64,000 nt of DNA from positions 26,095-90,094 of the forward strand of contig NZ_PXYG01000012.1 in the NCBI RefSeq assembly GCF_003012775.1, in the 5' to 3' direction. Shown here in pieces: positions 1 to 9,642 of the stretch. Source of the stretch: Zobellella endophytica (GTDB lineage: Bacteria > Pseudomonadota > Gammaproteobacteria > Enterobacterales > Aeromonadaceae). The translations under genes were made by a program, and so were the position numbers. Under the pieces are notes generated by a model. That model did not search any database and had not been told where the DNA came from. It saw only the letters and a list, made by a program, of their open reading frames with translations. The stretch's first letter is position 1, and each line of letters starts with the position of its first letter.

Positions 1-1
1 C

Positions 2-1018
2 GAGGAGCTGGCAGGCAGCCTGCACAATGAGGTGCGCATCGTCCTCAACCGGACGGCAGCGGGCGACGGCGAGCTGGCCGAGGCAGCCCGCAAGGCGCTC
101 ACCGATATCGAGCAGAACCTCCGGCTCAACCGCGCCGCCGAGACCCTCTATTTTGGCCTCAGCCTGGGCTCGGTGCTGGTGCTGGCGGCCATCGGCCTGG
201 CCATCACCTTCGGGGTCATGGGGGTGATCAACATGGCCCATGGGGAACTGATCATGCTCGGCGCCTACACCACCTGGCTGCTGCAGCAACTGCTGCCGGG
301 CCAGCCTGGGCTGGCGCTGCTGCTGTCCATTCCCACCGGCTTCCTGGTGGCGGCGCTCGCCGGCATTGCCATCGAGCGCGGCGTTATCCAGTTCCTTAAG
401 GGACGGCCGCTGGAAACTCTGCTGGCCACCTTCGGCGTCAGTCTGATCCTGCAGCAGCTGGTGCGCACCCTGATCTCCCCACTCAACCGCACCGTGGTCA
501 CCCCCGAGTGGATGAGCGGCTCCCTGGTGGTGAACGACGCCCTGTCGCTCACCCTCAACCGGCTCTATGTGCTGGGCTTCGCCCTCTTGGTATTCGGCGG
601 CCTGATGTGGGTGATGAAGGGTACCCGGCTGGGGCTGGAGGTGCGCGCCGTGACCCAGAACCGCACCATGGCCCGGGCCATGGGCATCCGTGCCACCCGG
701 GTGGACATCCTCACCTTCGGCCTGGGCTCCGGCGTGGCCGGCCTGGCCGGGGTGGCCCTGTCCCAGCTCACCAACGTGGGCCCCAACCTGGGCCAGAACT
801 ACATCATCGACTCCTTTATGGTGGTGGTGTTCGGCGGCGTGGGCAACCTCTGGGGCACCCTGGTGGCCGGGCTCTCGCTCGGGGTCATCAACCAGATCCT
901 GGAACCCTGGGCCGGGGCCGTGCTGGCCAAGATCATGGTGCTGGTGTTCATCATCCTGTTTATTCAAAAACGGCCGCGCGGGCTCTTCCCGCAGAAGGGC
1001 CGGGCGGCGGAGGGCTGA
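2..1018 (+). CDS. urtB: Urea ABC transporter permease UrtB (5' end outside window)
   Basis: Inner-membrane permease of the LivH type in the high-affinity urea importer UrtABCDE. The reading frame is open from base 2, so the gene starts before the window; UrtB proteins carry an N-terminal soluble extension ahead of the membrane part, and only its end is visible here (up to about residue 45). Then come repeated hydrophobic segments, the LivH-like stretch GVMGVINMAHGELIMLGAY and the late motif VVFGGVGNLWGT. It ends 3 bases before urtC, and urtC, urtD and urtE follow with overlaps, so this is one operon. The Urt assignment rather than branched-chain amino-acid transport rests on the N-terminal extension and on the urtD/urtE sequences. 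No urease gene is visible in the window. Confidence 0.88.
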   Translation, partial: EELAGSLHNEVRIVLNRTAAGDGELAEAARKALTDIEQNLRLNRAAETLYFGLSLGSVLVLAAIGLAITFGVMGVINMAHGELIMLGAYTTWLLQQLLPGQPGLALLLSIPTGFLVAALAGIAIERGVIQFLKGRPLETLLATFGVSLILQQLVRTLISPLNRTVVTPEWMSGSLVVNDALSLTLNRLYVLGFALLVFGGLMWVMKGTRLGLEVRAVTQNRTMARAMGIRATRVDILTFGLGSGVAGLAGVALSQLTNVGPNLGQNYIIDSFMVVVFGGVGNLWGTLVAGLSLGVINQILEPWAGAVLAKIMVLVFIILFIQKRPRGLFPQKGRAAEG

Positions 1019-1021
1019 GCC

Positions 1022-2128
1022 ATGTGGTTATCCAAACCTTTGGGCGAGCGCCAGACCCGGGTTTTTCTGGCGGTATTACTGGCGGCTCTGCTGCTGGTGA
1101 GCCTGGCCAACCTGCTGCTGCCGGCGGGCCATCCACTGCACGTGTCCACCTACACCGTCACCCTGCTCGGCAAGTACCTGAGCTATGCCCTGCTGGCGGT
1201 GGCGGTGGACCTGGTGTGGGGCTATCTCGGTATCCTCAGCCTGGGCCATGGCGCCTTCTTCGCCCTGGGCGGTTACGCCATGGGCATGTACCTGATGCGC
1301 CAGATCGGCGACCGGGGCGTGTACGGCCACCCGGAGCTGCCGGACTTTATGGTGTTCCTCAACTGGGATAGCCTGCCCTGGTACTGGGCCGGCTTCGACA
1401 TGGCCTGGTTTGCCTTTCTGATGGTGCTGCTGGCGCCGGGACTACTGGCGCTGGTGTTCGGCTTCCTGGCGTTCCGCTCGAGGGTCACCGGGGTGTATCT
1501 CTCGATCATCACCCAGGCGCTGACCTTCGCCCTGATGCTGGCGTTTTTCCGCAACGAGATGGGCTTCGGCGGCAACAACGGCCTCACCGACTTCCGCGAA
1601 CTGCTGGGCTTCGACCTGCGTGCCGACGCCACCCGGGTGGGGCTGTTCATCGCCTCCGGCATCGCCCTGGCGCTGGGCTACTGGCTGTGCCGGGCCATCG
1701 TGCTGAGCAAGCTGGGCCGGGTGTGCGTGGCCTCGCGTGACGCCCAGGCCCGTACCCGTTTCATCGGCTACCGGGTGGAGCGGGTGCAGCTGTTCGTGTT
1801 CGTGGTGTCCGCCATGCTGGCCGGGGTGGCCGGCGCCCTCTACGTGCCCCAGGTGGGCATCATCAACCCCGGCGAGTTCTCGCCGCTGTTTTCCATCGAA
1901 ATCGTGGTGTGGGTGGCCCTGGGCGGCCGCGCCACTCTCTACGGCGCCGTGTTGGGTGCCCTGCTGGTGAACTACGCCAAGACGGTGTTCACCGGGGTCA
2001 TGCCCGACGCCTGGCTGTTCGCCCTCGGCGGCCTCTTCGTGGTGGCTACCGTACTGTTGCCCAGGGGCATCGCCGGCCTGCTGGCCCGCCGCCGTTCTTC
2101 CACCGCCCCCAAGGAGGCAAGCGCATGA
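1022..2128 (+). CDS. urtC: Urea ABC transporter permease UrtC
   Basis: Second inner-membrane permease of the urea importer, LivM-like, 368 residues. After a hydrophobic start come the LivM-type stretch VDLVWGYLGILSLGHGAFFALGGYA and, near the C-terminus, the conserved FSIEIVVWVALGGRATLYG region. The protein contains a periplasmic-loop insertion (around residues 95-125, DRGVYGHPELPDFMVFLNW), typical of UrtC. The gene begins 3 bases after urtB and its TGA overlaps the ATG of urtD in an ATGA junction, which implies translational coupling. Confidence 0.9.
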   Translation: MWLSKPLGERQTRVFLAVLLAALLLVSLANLLLPAGHPLHVSTYTVTLLGKYLSYALLAVAVDLVWGYLGILSLGHGAFFALGGYAMGMYLMRQIGDRGVYGHPELPDFMVFLNWDSLPWYWAGFDMAWFAFLMVLLAPGLLALVFGFLAFRSRVTGVYLSIITQALTFALMLAFFRNEMGFGGNNGLTDFRELLGFDLRADATRVGLFIASGIALALGYWLCRAIVLSKLGRVCVASRDAQARTRFIGYRVERVQLFVFVVSAMLAGVAGALYVPQVGIINPGEFSPLFSIEIVVWVALGGRATLYGAVLGALLVNYAKTVFTGVMPDAWLFALGGLFVVATVLLPRGIAGLLARRRSSTAPKEASA

Positions 2129-2970
2129 ACATGTTCAAAGCCCTGGCCCGCCGGGATCAGGTGTTCGACTTTATGGTGCCCGAGGTGTCGCCGGTGGACG
2201 TGCGCCACGGCCCCATCCTCTACCTCGAGGACGTGAGCGTGAGCTTCGACGGCTTCAGGGCCATCAACAACCTCAACCTCACCATCGACGACGGCGAGTT
2301 GCGCTGCATCATCGGCCCCAACGGTGCCGGCAAGACCACCATGATGGACATCATCACCGGCAAGACCCGGCCCGATAAGGGCCAGGTGTGGTTCGGCAGC
2401 AAGCACAACCTGCTGCGGCTGTCGGAGCCGGAGATCGCCACGCTCGGCATCGGCCGCAAGTTCCAGAAACCCACGGTATTCGAAGAGCTGACGGTGATCG
2501 AAAACCTGGAGCTGGCGATGGCCGCCGACAAGCGGGTGCTGCCCACCCTGACCGCCCGGCTGAGCCCGGCGCAGCGGGATCGCATCCACGAGGTGGTGGC
2601 GCTGATCGGGCTCAAGTCCGCCGGCCACGAACTGGCGGGTATCCTCTCCCACGGTCAGAAGCAGTGGCTGGAGATCGGCATGCTGCTGATGCAGCGGCCC
2701 CGGTTGCTGCTGGTGGACGAGCCGGTGGCGGGCATGACCGAACAGGAAATGGAGCTGACCGCCGAGCTGCTGACCCGGCTGGCCGGCAAGGGCAAGCAGT
2801 CGGTGGTGGTGGTGGAACACGACATGGGCTTCGTGCGCTCCATCGCGCGCAAGGTGACGGTGCTGCACCAAGGCTCGGTGCTGGCCGAAGGCACCATGGA
2901 TCAGGTATCGAACGACCCACGGGTGGTCGAAGTGTACCTGGGGGTAGAAAGCGGCGCCGAGGTGGCCTGA
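2125..2970 (+). CDS. urtD: Urea ABC transporter ATP-binding protein UrtD
   Basis: Cytoplasmic LivG-like ATPase, 281 residues. Walker A reads GPNGAGKTT, the signature region is LSHGQKQWLEIG (the divergent C-loop seen in UrtD instead of LSGGQ), Walker B is LLLVDEPVAGM, and the H-loop is VVVVEHDM. A longer in-frame reading extends into urtC, but the ATG at 2125 has an AAGGAGG ribosome site about 8 bases upstream and forms the ATGA overlap, so it is chosen. The N-terminal 25-30 residues before the ABC core are usual for UrtD. Confidence 0.92.
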   Translation: MNMFKALARRDQVFDFMVPEVSPVDVRHGPILYLEDVSVSFDGFRAINNLNLTIDDGELRCIIGPNGAGKTTMMDIITGKTRPDKGQVWFGSKHNLLRLSEPEIATLGIGRKFQKPTVFEELTVIENLELAMAADKRVLPTLTARLSPAQRDRIHEVVALIGLKSAGHELAGILSHGQKQWLEIGMLLMQRPRLLLVDEPVAGMTEQEMELTAELLTRLAGKGKQSVVVVEHDMGFVRSIARKVTVLHQGSVLAEGTMDQVSNDPRVVEVYLGVESGAEVA

Positions 2971-3668
2971 TGCTGACAGTCGACAAATTGAACCAGTTCT
3001 ACGGCGAGAGCCACACCCTCTGGGACCTGAGCCTGGACATCCCCCGCGGCCGCTGCACCTGTGTGATGGGCCGCAACGGCGTGGGCAAGACCACGCTGCT
3101 CAAATGCATCATGGGCGAGGTGGCGGCGAAGAGCGGCAGCATCCGCCTGGACGACGGCACCGAACTCACCAAAAAGCGGCTGGAGGACAGATCCCGGCTC
3201 AGGCTGGGCTATGTGCCCCAGGGCCGGCAGATCTTCCCGCTGATGACGGTGGAGGAAAATCTGCGTACCGGCCTGGCGGCCCGGGGCGACGGCCTGCGCC
3301 GGATCCCGGAGCGGATTTACCAGCTGTTCCCGGTGCTGAAGGAAATGCGGCAGCGCCGGGGCGGGGATCTGTCCGGCGGCCAGCAGCAGCAGCTGGCTAT
3401 CGGCCGGGCCCTGGTGCTGGAGCCGGAGCTGCTGATCCTGGACGAGCCGGGGGAGGGCATACAGCCCAACATCGTCGCCGATATCGGCCAGGTGATCCGC
3501 CGGCTGATGGAAGAAGACGGACTCACCGTGCTGTTGGTGGAGCAGAAGCTGCCCTTCGCCCGCAAGTACGCGGATCGCTTCGTGATCCTGGATCGGGGCC
3601 GGGAAGTGGCCAGGGGCGAGATCGCCGAGCTGTCCGATGATCTGGTCAAGCGCCACCTGACGGTGTAG
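2970..3668 (+). CDS. urtE: Urea ABC transporter ATP-binding protein UrtE
   Basis: LivF-like ATPase, 232 residues, second nucleotide-binding subunit of the urea importer. Walker A is GRNGVGKTT, the Q-loop region LGYVPQGRQIFPLMTVEENL is typical, the signature is LSGGQQQQLAIGRAL and Walker B is LLILDEPGEGIQPN. The ATG overlaps the urtD stop codon (TGATG). It closes the operon; a hairpin lies about 55 bases downstream. Nickel or urease genes that often follow Urt loci are absent here. Confidence 0.92.
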   Translation: MLTVDKLNQFYGESHTLWDLSLDIPRGRCTCVMGRNGVGKTTLLKCIMGEVAAKSGSIRLDDGTELTKKRLEDRSRLRLGYVPQGRQIFPLMTVEENLRTGLAARGDGLRRIPERIYQLFPVLKEMRQRRGGDLSGGQQQQLAIGRALVLEPELLILDEPGEGIQPNIVADIGQVIRRLMEEDGLTVLLVEQKLPFARKYADRFVILDRGREVARGEIAELSDDLVKRHLTV

Positions 3669-3722
3669 CGGATCCGATCAGTCCAGAGCGCGGCATCGAT
3701 CTTGTTGCACTGCAAAAACAAA

Positions 3723-3744
3723 AAAGCCCGGGCAACCGGGCTTT
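3723..3744 (-). terminator. Rho-independent terminator, best on the minus strand
   Basis: A perfect 9-bp stem (AAAGCCCGG / CCGGGCTTT) with a 4-base loop. Read on the minus strand it is followed by a T-rich tail (TTTTTTGTTTTTG once the stem end is included), so it ends the DUF4168 gene; on the plus strand the T tail is poor but it may still help stop urtE transcription. Confidence 0.8.
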
Positions 3745-3814
3745 GTCATCAGGCTACAGTTCCGCCAGGGCGGGCCATTACATGGGGCAAGGATGCCGCT
3801 GTGGCCGGTTTTGC

Positions 3815-4183
3815 TCAGCGCAGGGCCTCGAGTCGCTGCTGCAGTTCGGGATCGGTCTGCAGCTGGTTGGCGATCAGGTTGTAGTCTTCCACCGACAGGC
3901 CGGACTCGTTGACCGCGTCCACCATCTTTTCATTGGCTTCCTGCTGGATGACCTGGGCTTGCTGCTGGTCTTCCACCTGGCTCAGCTCGGCCATGGCCTG
4001 CTCCTGGATTTCGGAAATATGGTTCAGGGCCGAGGCAAATTGTTCCAGCTGGGCATCATCGATGCTGGCGGCCGGCTGGGACGCCGCCGGGGGCGCGCTT
4101 TGGGCATCGGTCTGGGCGTGAACCGGGGCGGTGGCCAGCAGCAGGGCGGACAGCAGGGCTGAAGCGGTGAGGGTCTTTTTCAT
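3815..4183 (-). CDS. Small secreted DUF4168-domain protein
   Basis: A 122-residue exported protein of unknown function. Residues 1-23 form a signal peptide (MKKTLTAS..LLLATAPVHA, cleavage after AHA-type VHA-Q). The mature part is Q/A-rich and matches the DUF4168 pattern by eye: DDAQLEQFASALNHISEIQEQ, then a helical stretch and VEDYNLIANQLQTDPELQQRLEAL. Two adjacent ATGs exist (4186 and 4183); the second is 6 bases from AAGGAG and is chosen. A sigma-54-like promoter lies about 45 bases upstream and the gene is divergent from a histidine kinase/NtrC-type regulator pair, so it is probably a target of that pair. Function inferred only from context: periplasmic stress or envelope role, like ZraP next to ZraSR. 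Confidence 0.75.
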   Translation of the reverse strand: MKKTLTASALLSALLLATAPVHAQTDAQSAPPAASQPAASIDDAQLEQFASALNHISEIQEQAMAELSQVEDQQQAQVIQQEANEKMVDAVNESGLSVEDYNLIANQLQTDPELQQRLEALR

Positions 4184-4226
4184 CATGGACTCCTTGGTCA
4201 CGGTGTGTTTGATACCATCAGAGTTA

Positions 4227-4242
4227 GGCTCGAATCGTGCCA
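4227..4242 (-). promoter_or_regulatory. Sigma-54-like promoter of the DUF4168 gene
   Basis: On the minus strand the sequence reads TGGCACGATTCGAGCC. It has the invariant GG and GC separated by exactly 10 bases, and the -24 half TGGCACG is perfect; the -12 half (GAGC) is weaker than the consensus TTGC. It points at the DUF4168 gene with about 40 bases of leader. The neighbouring divergent operon encodes an NtrC-type activator, the kind of protein such a promoter needs. Confidence 0.5.
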
Positions 4243-4251
4243 ACTCCCATG

Positions 4252-4279
4252 CTTTAAATTTATCTTTTTGTATTTAAAG
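4252..4279. promoter_or_regulatory. Inverted repeat, candidate activator binding site
   Basis: Perfect 8-bp arms CTTTAAAT and ATTTAAAG separated by 12 bases, in an A/T-rich stretch between the divergent DUF4168 gene and the kinase gene. It sits only about 10 bases upstream of the -24 box, closer than most NtrC-type enhancers, so it could serve either promoter or be a UP-like element. Role inferred. Confidence 0.35.
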
Positions 4280-4380
4280 AGTTTTTATTACTCAAACCGA
4301 CTTCTGTCGTACCCCATCCCGGCCCGAAGGGACTTTCGTGTATCTTTTTGTCATAGTAGGAACTATCCACTTGAGACAAA

Positions 4381-5827
4381 ATGACTCACAACATGCACAA
4401 CAGCACACACCGTCGAGCGGCGGGCGGCGGCATCGGTCGGCGGGTGGTACTTTATGTGGTACTGCCGCTGTGGCTGATCCTGGCGCTGGGCATCGGCCTG
4501 ACCATGCACGTGGTCGGCCTGGAGCAGAAAGAGCGGCTTAAGGAAGACATCAAGCTGATCGCCCGGGCGGTGCGCGGCCCCATCGGCGACGCCCTGAGCG
4601 AAGGGGATCTGGCCGGGGTGGAGCGCACCCTGTCGGCGGTGTTTTCCATCGGCCAGGTCTACGGCGCCTCGGTATTCGACGCCGACGGCAAGGTACTGGC
4701 CTCGTCCGGCATCGCCGATGTCAGCCTGCGCAACAGCCCGGTGGCGACCCGGGTGATGCAGACCGGCGAGAATCAGGAGCTGTATCAGCAGACCGCCGGC
4801 AAGGACGTGTTCTCCCAGTTTGTCCCCATTACCGATGCCGGTGGCCGCATCAACGGCCTGATCCAGATCACCCGCCGGGCCAAGGATTTTGACCAGTCCT
4901 TCGAACTGCTGTTCAAGACCGCCTGGCTGAGCTGGCTGGCGTTCGGCGTGCTGATGATGGGGGTGGTGACCTGGGGTCACTACCGGGGCCTGGGTCGCCA
5001 CGTCAACGCCCTGGTGGCGGTAATGGACAGGGTCAAGGCCGGCGACTGGCAGCAGCAGGCCGAGGTGGCCGGCCCCCAGGAACTGCGCCGCATCGCCCTG
5101 GGGCTGAACGACATGCTGGCGGAAATCCGCGACCACCAGGCCGAGGAGCGGGCGCTCAACCGGCGGCTGCGGCACCAGCAGAAGATGGCGGCGGTGGGCA
5201 CGGTGGTGGGCGGCATCGCCCATGAACTGGGGGCGCCGCTCAACGTGATCGACGGCCGGGCCCGGCGATTGCAGAAGCAGACCGATCAGCCGGAAGCCCG
5301 GCGCCAGCTGGAGGCCATTCGCGGCCAGGTATTGCGGTTGTCGCGCATCGTGCGCCAGCTGCTGGACTTCAGCCGCCCGGAATCCCGGGAGAATGAGCCG
5401 GTGGAGCTGAACCGGCTGCTGGAGCAGAGCTGTGCCGCCGTGCGGCACGAACAGCTGTCCGCCGCCCGGCTTTCCCTGCAACGGACCGCGTCGCCGCTGT
5501 GGCTGCAACTGGATGGCGCCCGGCTGGAGCTGGCGCTGGTCAATGTGCTGCGCAATGCCCTGCAGGCGGCGCAAAGCCGGGTGCAGGTTCGCGTGCGGGA
5601 GCAGGAGGAGCGGCTGGCCATCGAGATCACCGACGACGGTCCCGGCTTCGCCCTCGGCCCCGACCAACTGCTGGCCCCCTTCGTCACCACCAAGCCCAAG
5701 GGCGAGGGCACCGGGCTGGGACTGGCGATAGTGCACAACATCATGGCCGAACTGGACGGCGGCCTGACGCTCACCGCCGCACCCGGTGGCGGTGCCCGGG
5801 TAACCCTGACCCTGCCGAGGAATCTCC

Positions 5828-5835
<8 letters not shown>
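4381..5835 (+). CDS. Membrane sensor histidine kinase (NtrB/ZraS type)
   Basis: 484-residue sensor kinase. A membrane segment near residues 20-45 and a second near 180-202 bracket a periplasmic domain of about 130 residues (Cache-like in layout, with VFDADGKVLASSGI). A HAMP-like linker follows (about 203-260), then the H-box GGIAHELGAPLNVI with the phosphorylated His, the N-box NVLRNALQA, G1 DDGPGF and G2 GTGLGLAI. The 3' end overlaps the start of the response-regulator gene by 8 bases. Length and order resemble ZraS, but the sensed signal cannot be read from sequence. ATG at 4381 has only a weak ribosome site; ATG 4393 is an alternative. Confidence 0.88.
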
Positions 5836-7182
<1,347 letters not shown>

Positions 7183-7186
<4 letters not shown>

Positions 7187-7533
7187 CGCCCGGCGGCGAT
7201 CACCGAGATCTCCACCAGCAGCTCGGGGCGGGCCATGGCGGCTTCCACGCAGGCGCGGGCAGGGGCATGACCTTCGGGCACCCAGGCATCCCACACCGCG
7301 TTCATTTCGGCGAAGTCGGCCATGGTTTTCAGGTAGAGGGTGGCGGAGAGGATTTGCTCCCGGCCGGAGCCGGCTTCCAGCAACAGTTCGTCCACTTTTT
7401 CCAGCATGGTGCGGGTCTGTTCGGTGATATCCTGAGTGGCGTCCTTGCACACCTGGCCGCACAGATAGAGGGTGCCGTTGTGCTTGACGATACGGCTCAT
7501 GCGCTGGCCTGTTTGCTGGCGTTCAATAGTCAT
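7183..7533 (-). CDS. RidA-family enamine/imine deaminase
   Basis: 116-residue RidA/YjgF/Rid-family protein, a cytosolic trimer that usually hydrolyses reactive enamines and imines. By eye it has the family pattern ..[25 protein letters not shown].., then [30 protein letters not shown], including the Arg that binds the substrate carboxylate (ARACVEA) and the C-terminal Glu. The start at 7533 is preceded by AAAGGAG at 5 bases. The RidA subgroup is not certain; the CGQV version with 116 residues looks more like Rid3-7-type proteins than E. coli RidA (128). Confidence 0.82.
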
Positions 7534-7630
7534 TTGTACTCCTTTGATACGATAATAATGGCAACATCCGCCAACCATTACCGATTGATCTGCGGATGTA
7601 AACTTTTTGGGATAAAAAGGGTGGAATAAT

Positions 7631-9430
7631 ATGGCGGTGATCACGGGGCTCAATCTTTATCCGATCAAGTCGGCAGCGGGACTGGCGGTACCGGACGCCT
7701 GGGTATCGCGCGAAGGCTTGCGCGGCGATCGCCGCTACATGCTGGCCAGACCGGACGGCACCTTCATCACCGCCCGCACCCACCCGCGGCTGCAGCAAGT
7801 CCGGGTCAGCCCGGTGGCCGGCGGCCTGGAACTGCATCATGGCAACCAGCAGCTGTCGCTGCGCCACCAGCAGTTCGTGCTGCAGCCGGTGGCCACCGGG
7901 GTATGGAGTGACAGCTTCACCGCCTGGAGCACCCATCCGGCGTTCGACGCTTGGTTCAGCCGGATTCTGGATGAGCCGGTACAGCTGTTGTGGCTGGGCC
8001 AGCATTCCAACCGCTACCGGGAAAAACTGGGCACCGGCGTCAGCTTCGCCGATGGCTACCCCCTGCTGCTGATCTCGGAAGGGTCGCTGGCCGATCTCAA
8101 TCAGCGTGCCGATGCGCTGATGCAGATGTCCCAGTTCCGCACCAACCTGGTGGTGCGGGGCGGCCGCCCCTTCGAGGAGGACGGCTGGCAGCGCATTCGC
8201 ATCGGCGAGGTGGAATTCCTGGTAGCCAAGCCCTGCAGCCGCTGCATCATGACCACCATCGAACCCGGCTCCGAGCGCTTCAACCGGATGAAGGAGCCGC
8301 TCGCCACCCTGACCCGTTACCGTCGGGGCGACGACGGCGAGGTCTATTTCGGCCAGAACCTGGTGCCGCTCAATGAGGGCGAGATCAGGCTGGGCGACCA
8401 GATCGAAGTACTGGAATACGCCCCGGCGCCCATCTATCCGGATACGGCGCCCAGGCGCCGACAACTGGTGTGCGTGGAGCGCGAGTCCCTGGCCCGGGAC
8501 ATGGACACCTACTGGCTGGAGGCGCTGGACAGCAAACCACTGGCCGATTACCAGCCGGGCCAGCATCTGCCGGTGGCGCTGGATATCGACGGCCGGCGCC
8601 ACCTGCGTCATTACACCCTGAGCTCCAGCCCCACCCGCCCAGGCCGCTACGGCATCAGCGTCAAGCGCCAGCCCGACGGGGTGGTATCCAACTGGCTGGC
8701 CCGGGCGCTGCACCCGGGCAGTACCCTACAGGCCCGGGCGCCGGCGGGGGATTTTTACCTGCGCCCCGCCGAGCGCTACCTGTTGTTGTCGGCAGGCTCG
8801 GGGGTGACCCCCATGCTGTCCATGGTGCGGGCCATGGCGGATCTGGACCGGCTGCAGGACGTGCACTTCCTGCATGTGTGCCGCGCCGAGGCGGACATTC
8901 CCGCCGCCGCCGAACTGAAGGCGCTGGCCAGGCGCCACCCCGGCCTGCGACTCGATTTTGTGCTGACCCGGCCGGAGCGGGGCTCGGGTGGCCGGCTGGA
9001 GCTGGCCCAGCTGGCCGGGATACCGGCGCTGCAGCAGCGGGACGTCTACCTGTGTGGCCCGGCGGGCTTTATGCAGCAGGCCAGATCCTGGTTGCTGGCG
9101 CTGGGGGTGCCGGCGGGACGCATCCACCAGGAGAGCTTCGGCGGCCCGGTCGGTACCGATGTTGCACGTGAAACCAAAGCGGTGCGGGTGAGTATCGGCG
9201 GCCATGAGTTCACCGGCAACAACCAGCAGGATCTGCTGACCCAGGCCGAAGGCCAGGGCCTGCAACTGCCCTGGTCGTGCCGCGCCGGCATCTGCGGCAG
9301 CTGCAAGCAGAACCTCAAGTCCGGCGAGGTGGCGCAACCCGAGGCCCCGGCCCTGTCGGCGGCGGAGCGGGAAGCGGGCGTCGTCCTGGCCTGCTGCTGC
9401 GTCCCCCTGTCGGATGTGGAGCTGGAATAA
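7631..9430 (+). CDS. MOSC / ferredoxin reductase / 2Fe-2S ferredoxin fusion
   Basis: 599-residue fusion. Residues 1 to about 270 are YcbX/mARC-like (MOSC N-terminal plus MOSC domain; the likely molybdenum-ligand Cys sits in [11 protein letters not shown]). About 280-500 form an FAD/NAD(P)-binding reductase (RHYTLSSSP flavin motif, [10 protein letters not shown] nucleotide motif, [10 protein letters not shown]). About 515-599 are a plant-type ferredoxin with CRAGICGSC and a distal Cys in VLACCCVPL. Everything needed to carry electrons from NAD(P)H through FAD and Fe-S to the molybdenum centre is in one chain, as in N-hydroxylated-base reducing systems. E. coli YcbX (about 369 residues) lacks the flavin part. 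Divergent from ridA, about 100 bases apart. Confidence 0.85.
   Translation: MAVITGLNLYPIKSAAGLAVPDAWVSREGLRGDRRYMLARPDGTFITARTHPRLQQVRVSPVAGGLELHHGNQQLSLRHQQFVLQPVATGVWSDSFTAWSTHPAFDAWFSRILDEPVQLLWLGQHSNRYREKLGTGVSFADGYPLLLISEGSLADLNQRADALMQMSQFRTNLVVRGGRPFEEDGWQRIRIGEVEFLVAKPCSRCIMTTIEPGSERFNRMKEPLATLTRYRRGDDGEVYFGQNLVPLNEGEIRLGDQIEVLEYAPAPIYPDTAPRRRQLVCVERESLARDMDTYWLEALDSKPLADYQPGQHLPVALDIDGRRHLRHYTLSSSPTRPGRYGISVKRQPDGVVSNWLARALHPGSTLQARAPAGDFYLRPAERYLLLSAGSGVTPMLSMVRAMADLDRLQDVHFLHVCRAEADIPAAAELKALARRHPGLRLDFVLTRPERGSGGRLELAQLAGIPALQQRDVYLCGPAGFMQQARSWLLALGVPAGRIHQESFGGPVGTDVARETKAVRVSIGGHEFTGNNQQDLLTQAEGQGLQLPWSCRAGICGSCKQNLKSGEVAQPEAPALSAAEREAGVVLACCCVPLSDVELE
9160..9175. other. Weak parS-like sequence
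   Basis: TGTTGCACGTGAAACC differs from the parS 16-mer at two positions and lies inside the MOSC fusion gene. It could be chance coding sequence; it is listed because better sites lie at 48169 and 54999. Confidence 0.2.
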
Positions 9431-9462
9431 CCAAAAAAGGGGAGAGTTGTTCCCTTTGCCAG

Positions 9463-9502
9463 CCTCGGTGCTACCCTCATGCGGGCGGGCCGCCCGCGCC
9501 CC
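9463..9502. repeat. GC-rich dispersed repeat, copy A
   Basis: About 40 bases beginning CTCGGTG and containing ACCCTCATGCGGGCGG, centred on the hairpin GCGGGCGG-G-CCGCCCGC. A very similar sequence occurs at 28402-28442, also just after a gene. It lies between the convergent MOSC-fusion and J-domain genes and may act in termination, like REP sequences. Confidence 0.6.
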
Positions 9503-9642
9503 AACGGGCGTGAATCCTCAAACCATGGCGGCGGCCCATACACCAGGATGGGTCAAATTACAAACTGATCGGTGCTTTAGGTAAGTTCGAAGCGTTGTCG
9601 GCAGTCTGCGGCGTCAATCAATCAATGACTCCGTCCCTTTAT

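Noticed and set aside
1909..2124. N-terminal extension of UrtD
   Set aside because: It runs through urtC in another frame; the ATG at 2125 has a strong ribosome site and a normal ATGA junction.
3690..4240. Plus-strand open frames opposite the DUF4168 gene
   Set aside because: Histidine/valine/leucine-rich shadow sequence; the minus-strand product has a signal peptide, ribosome site and terminator.
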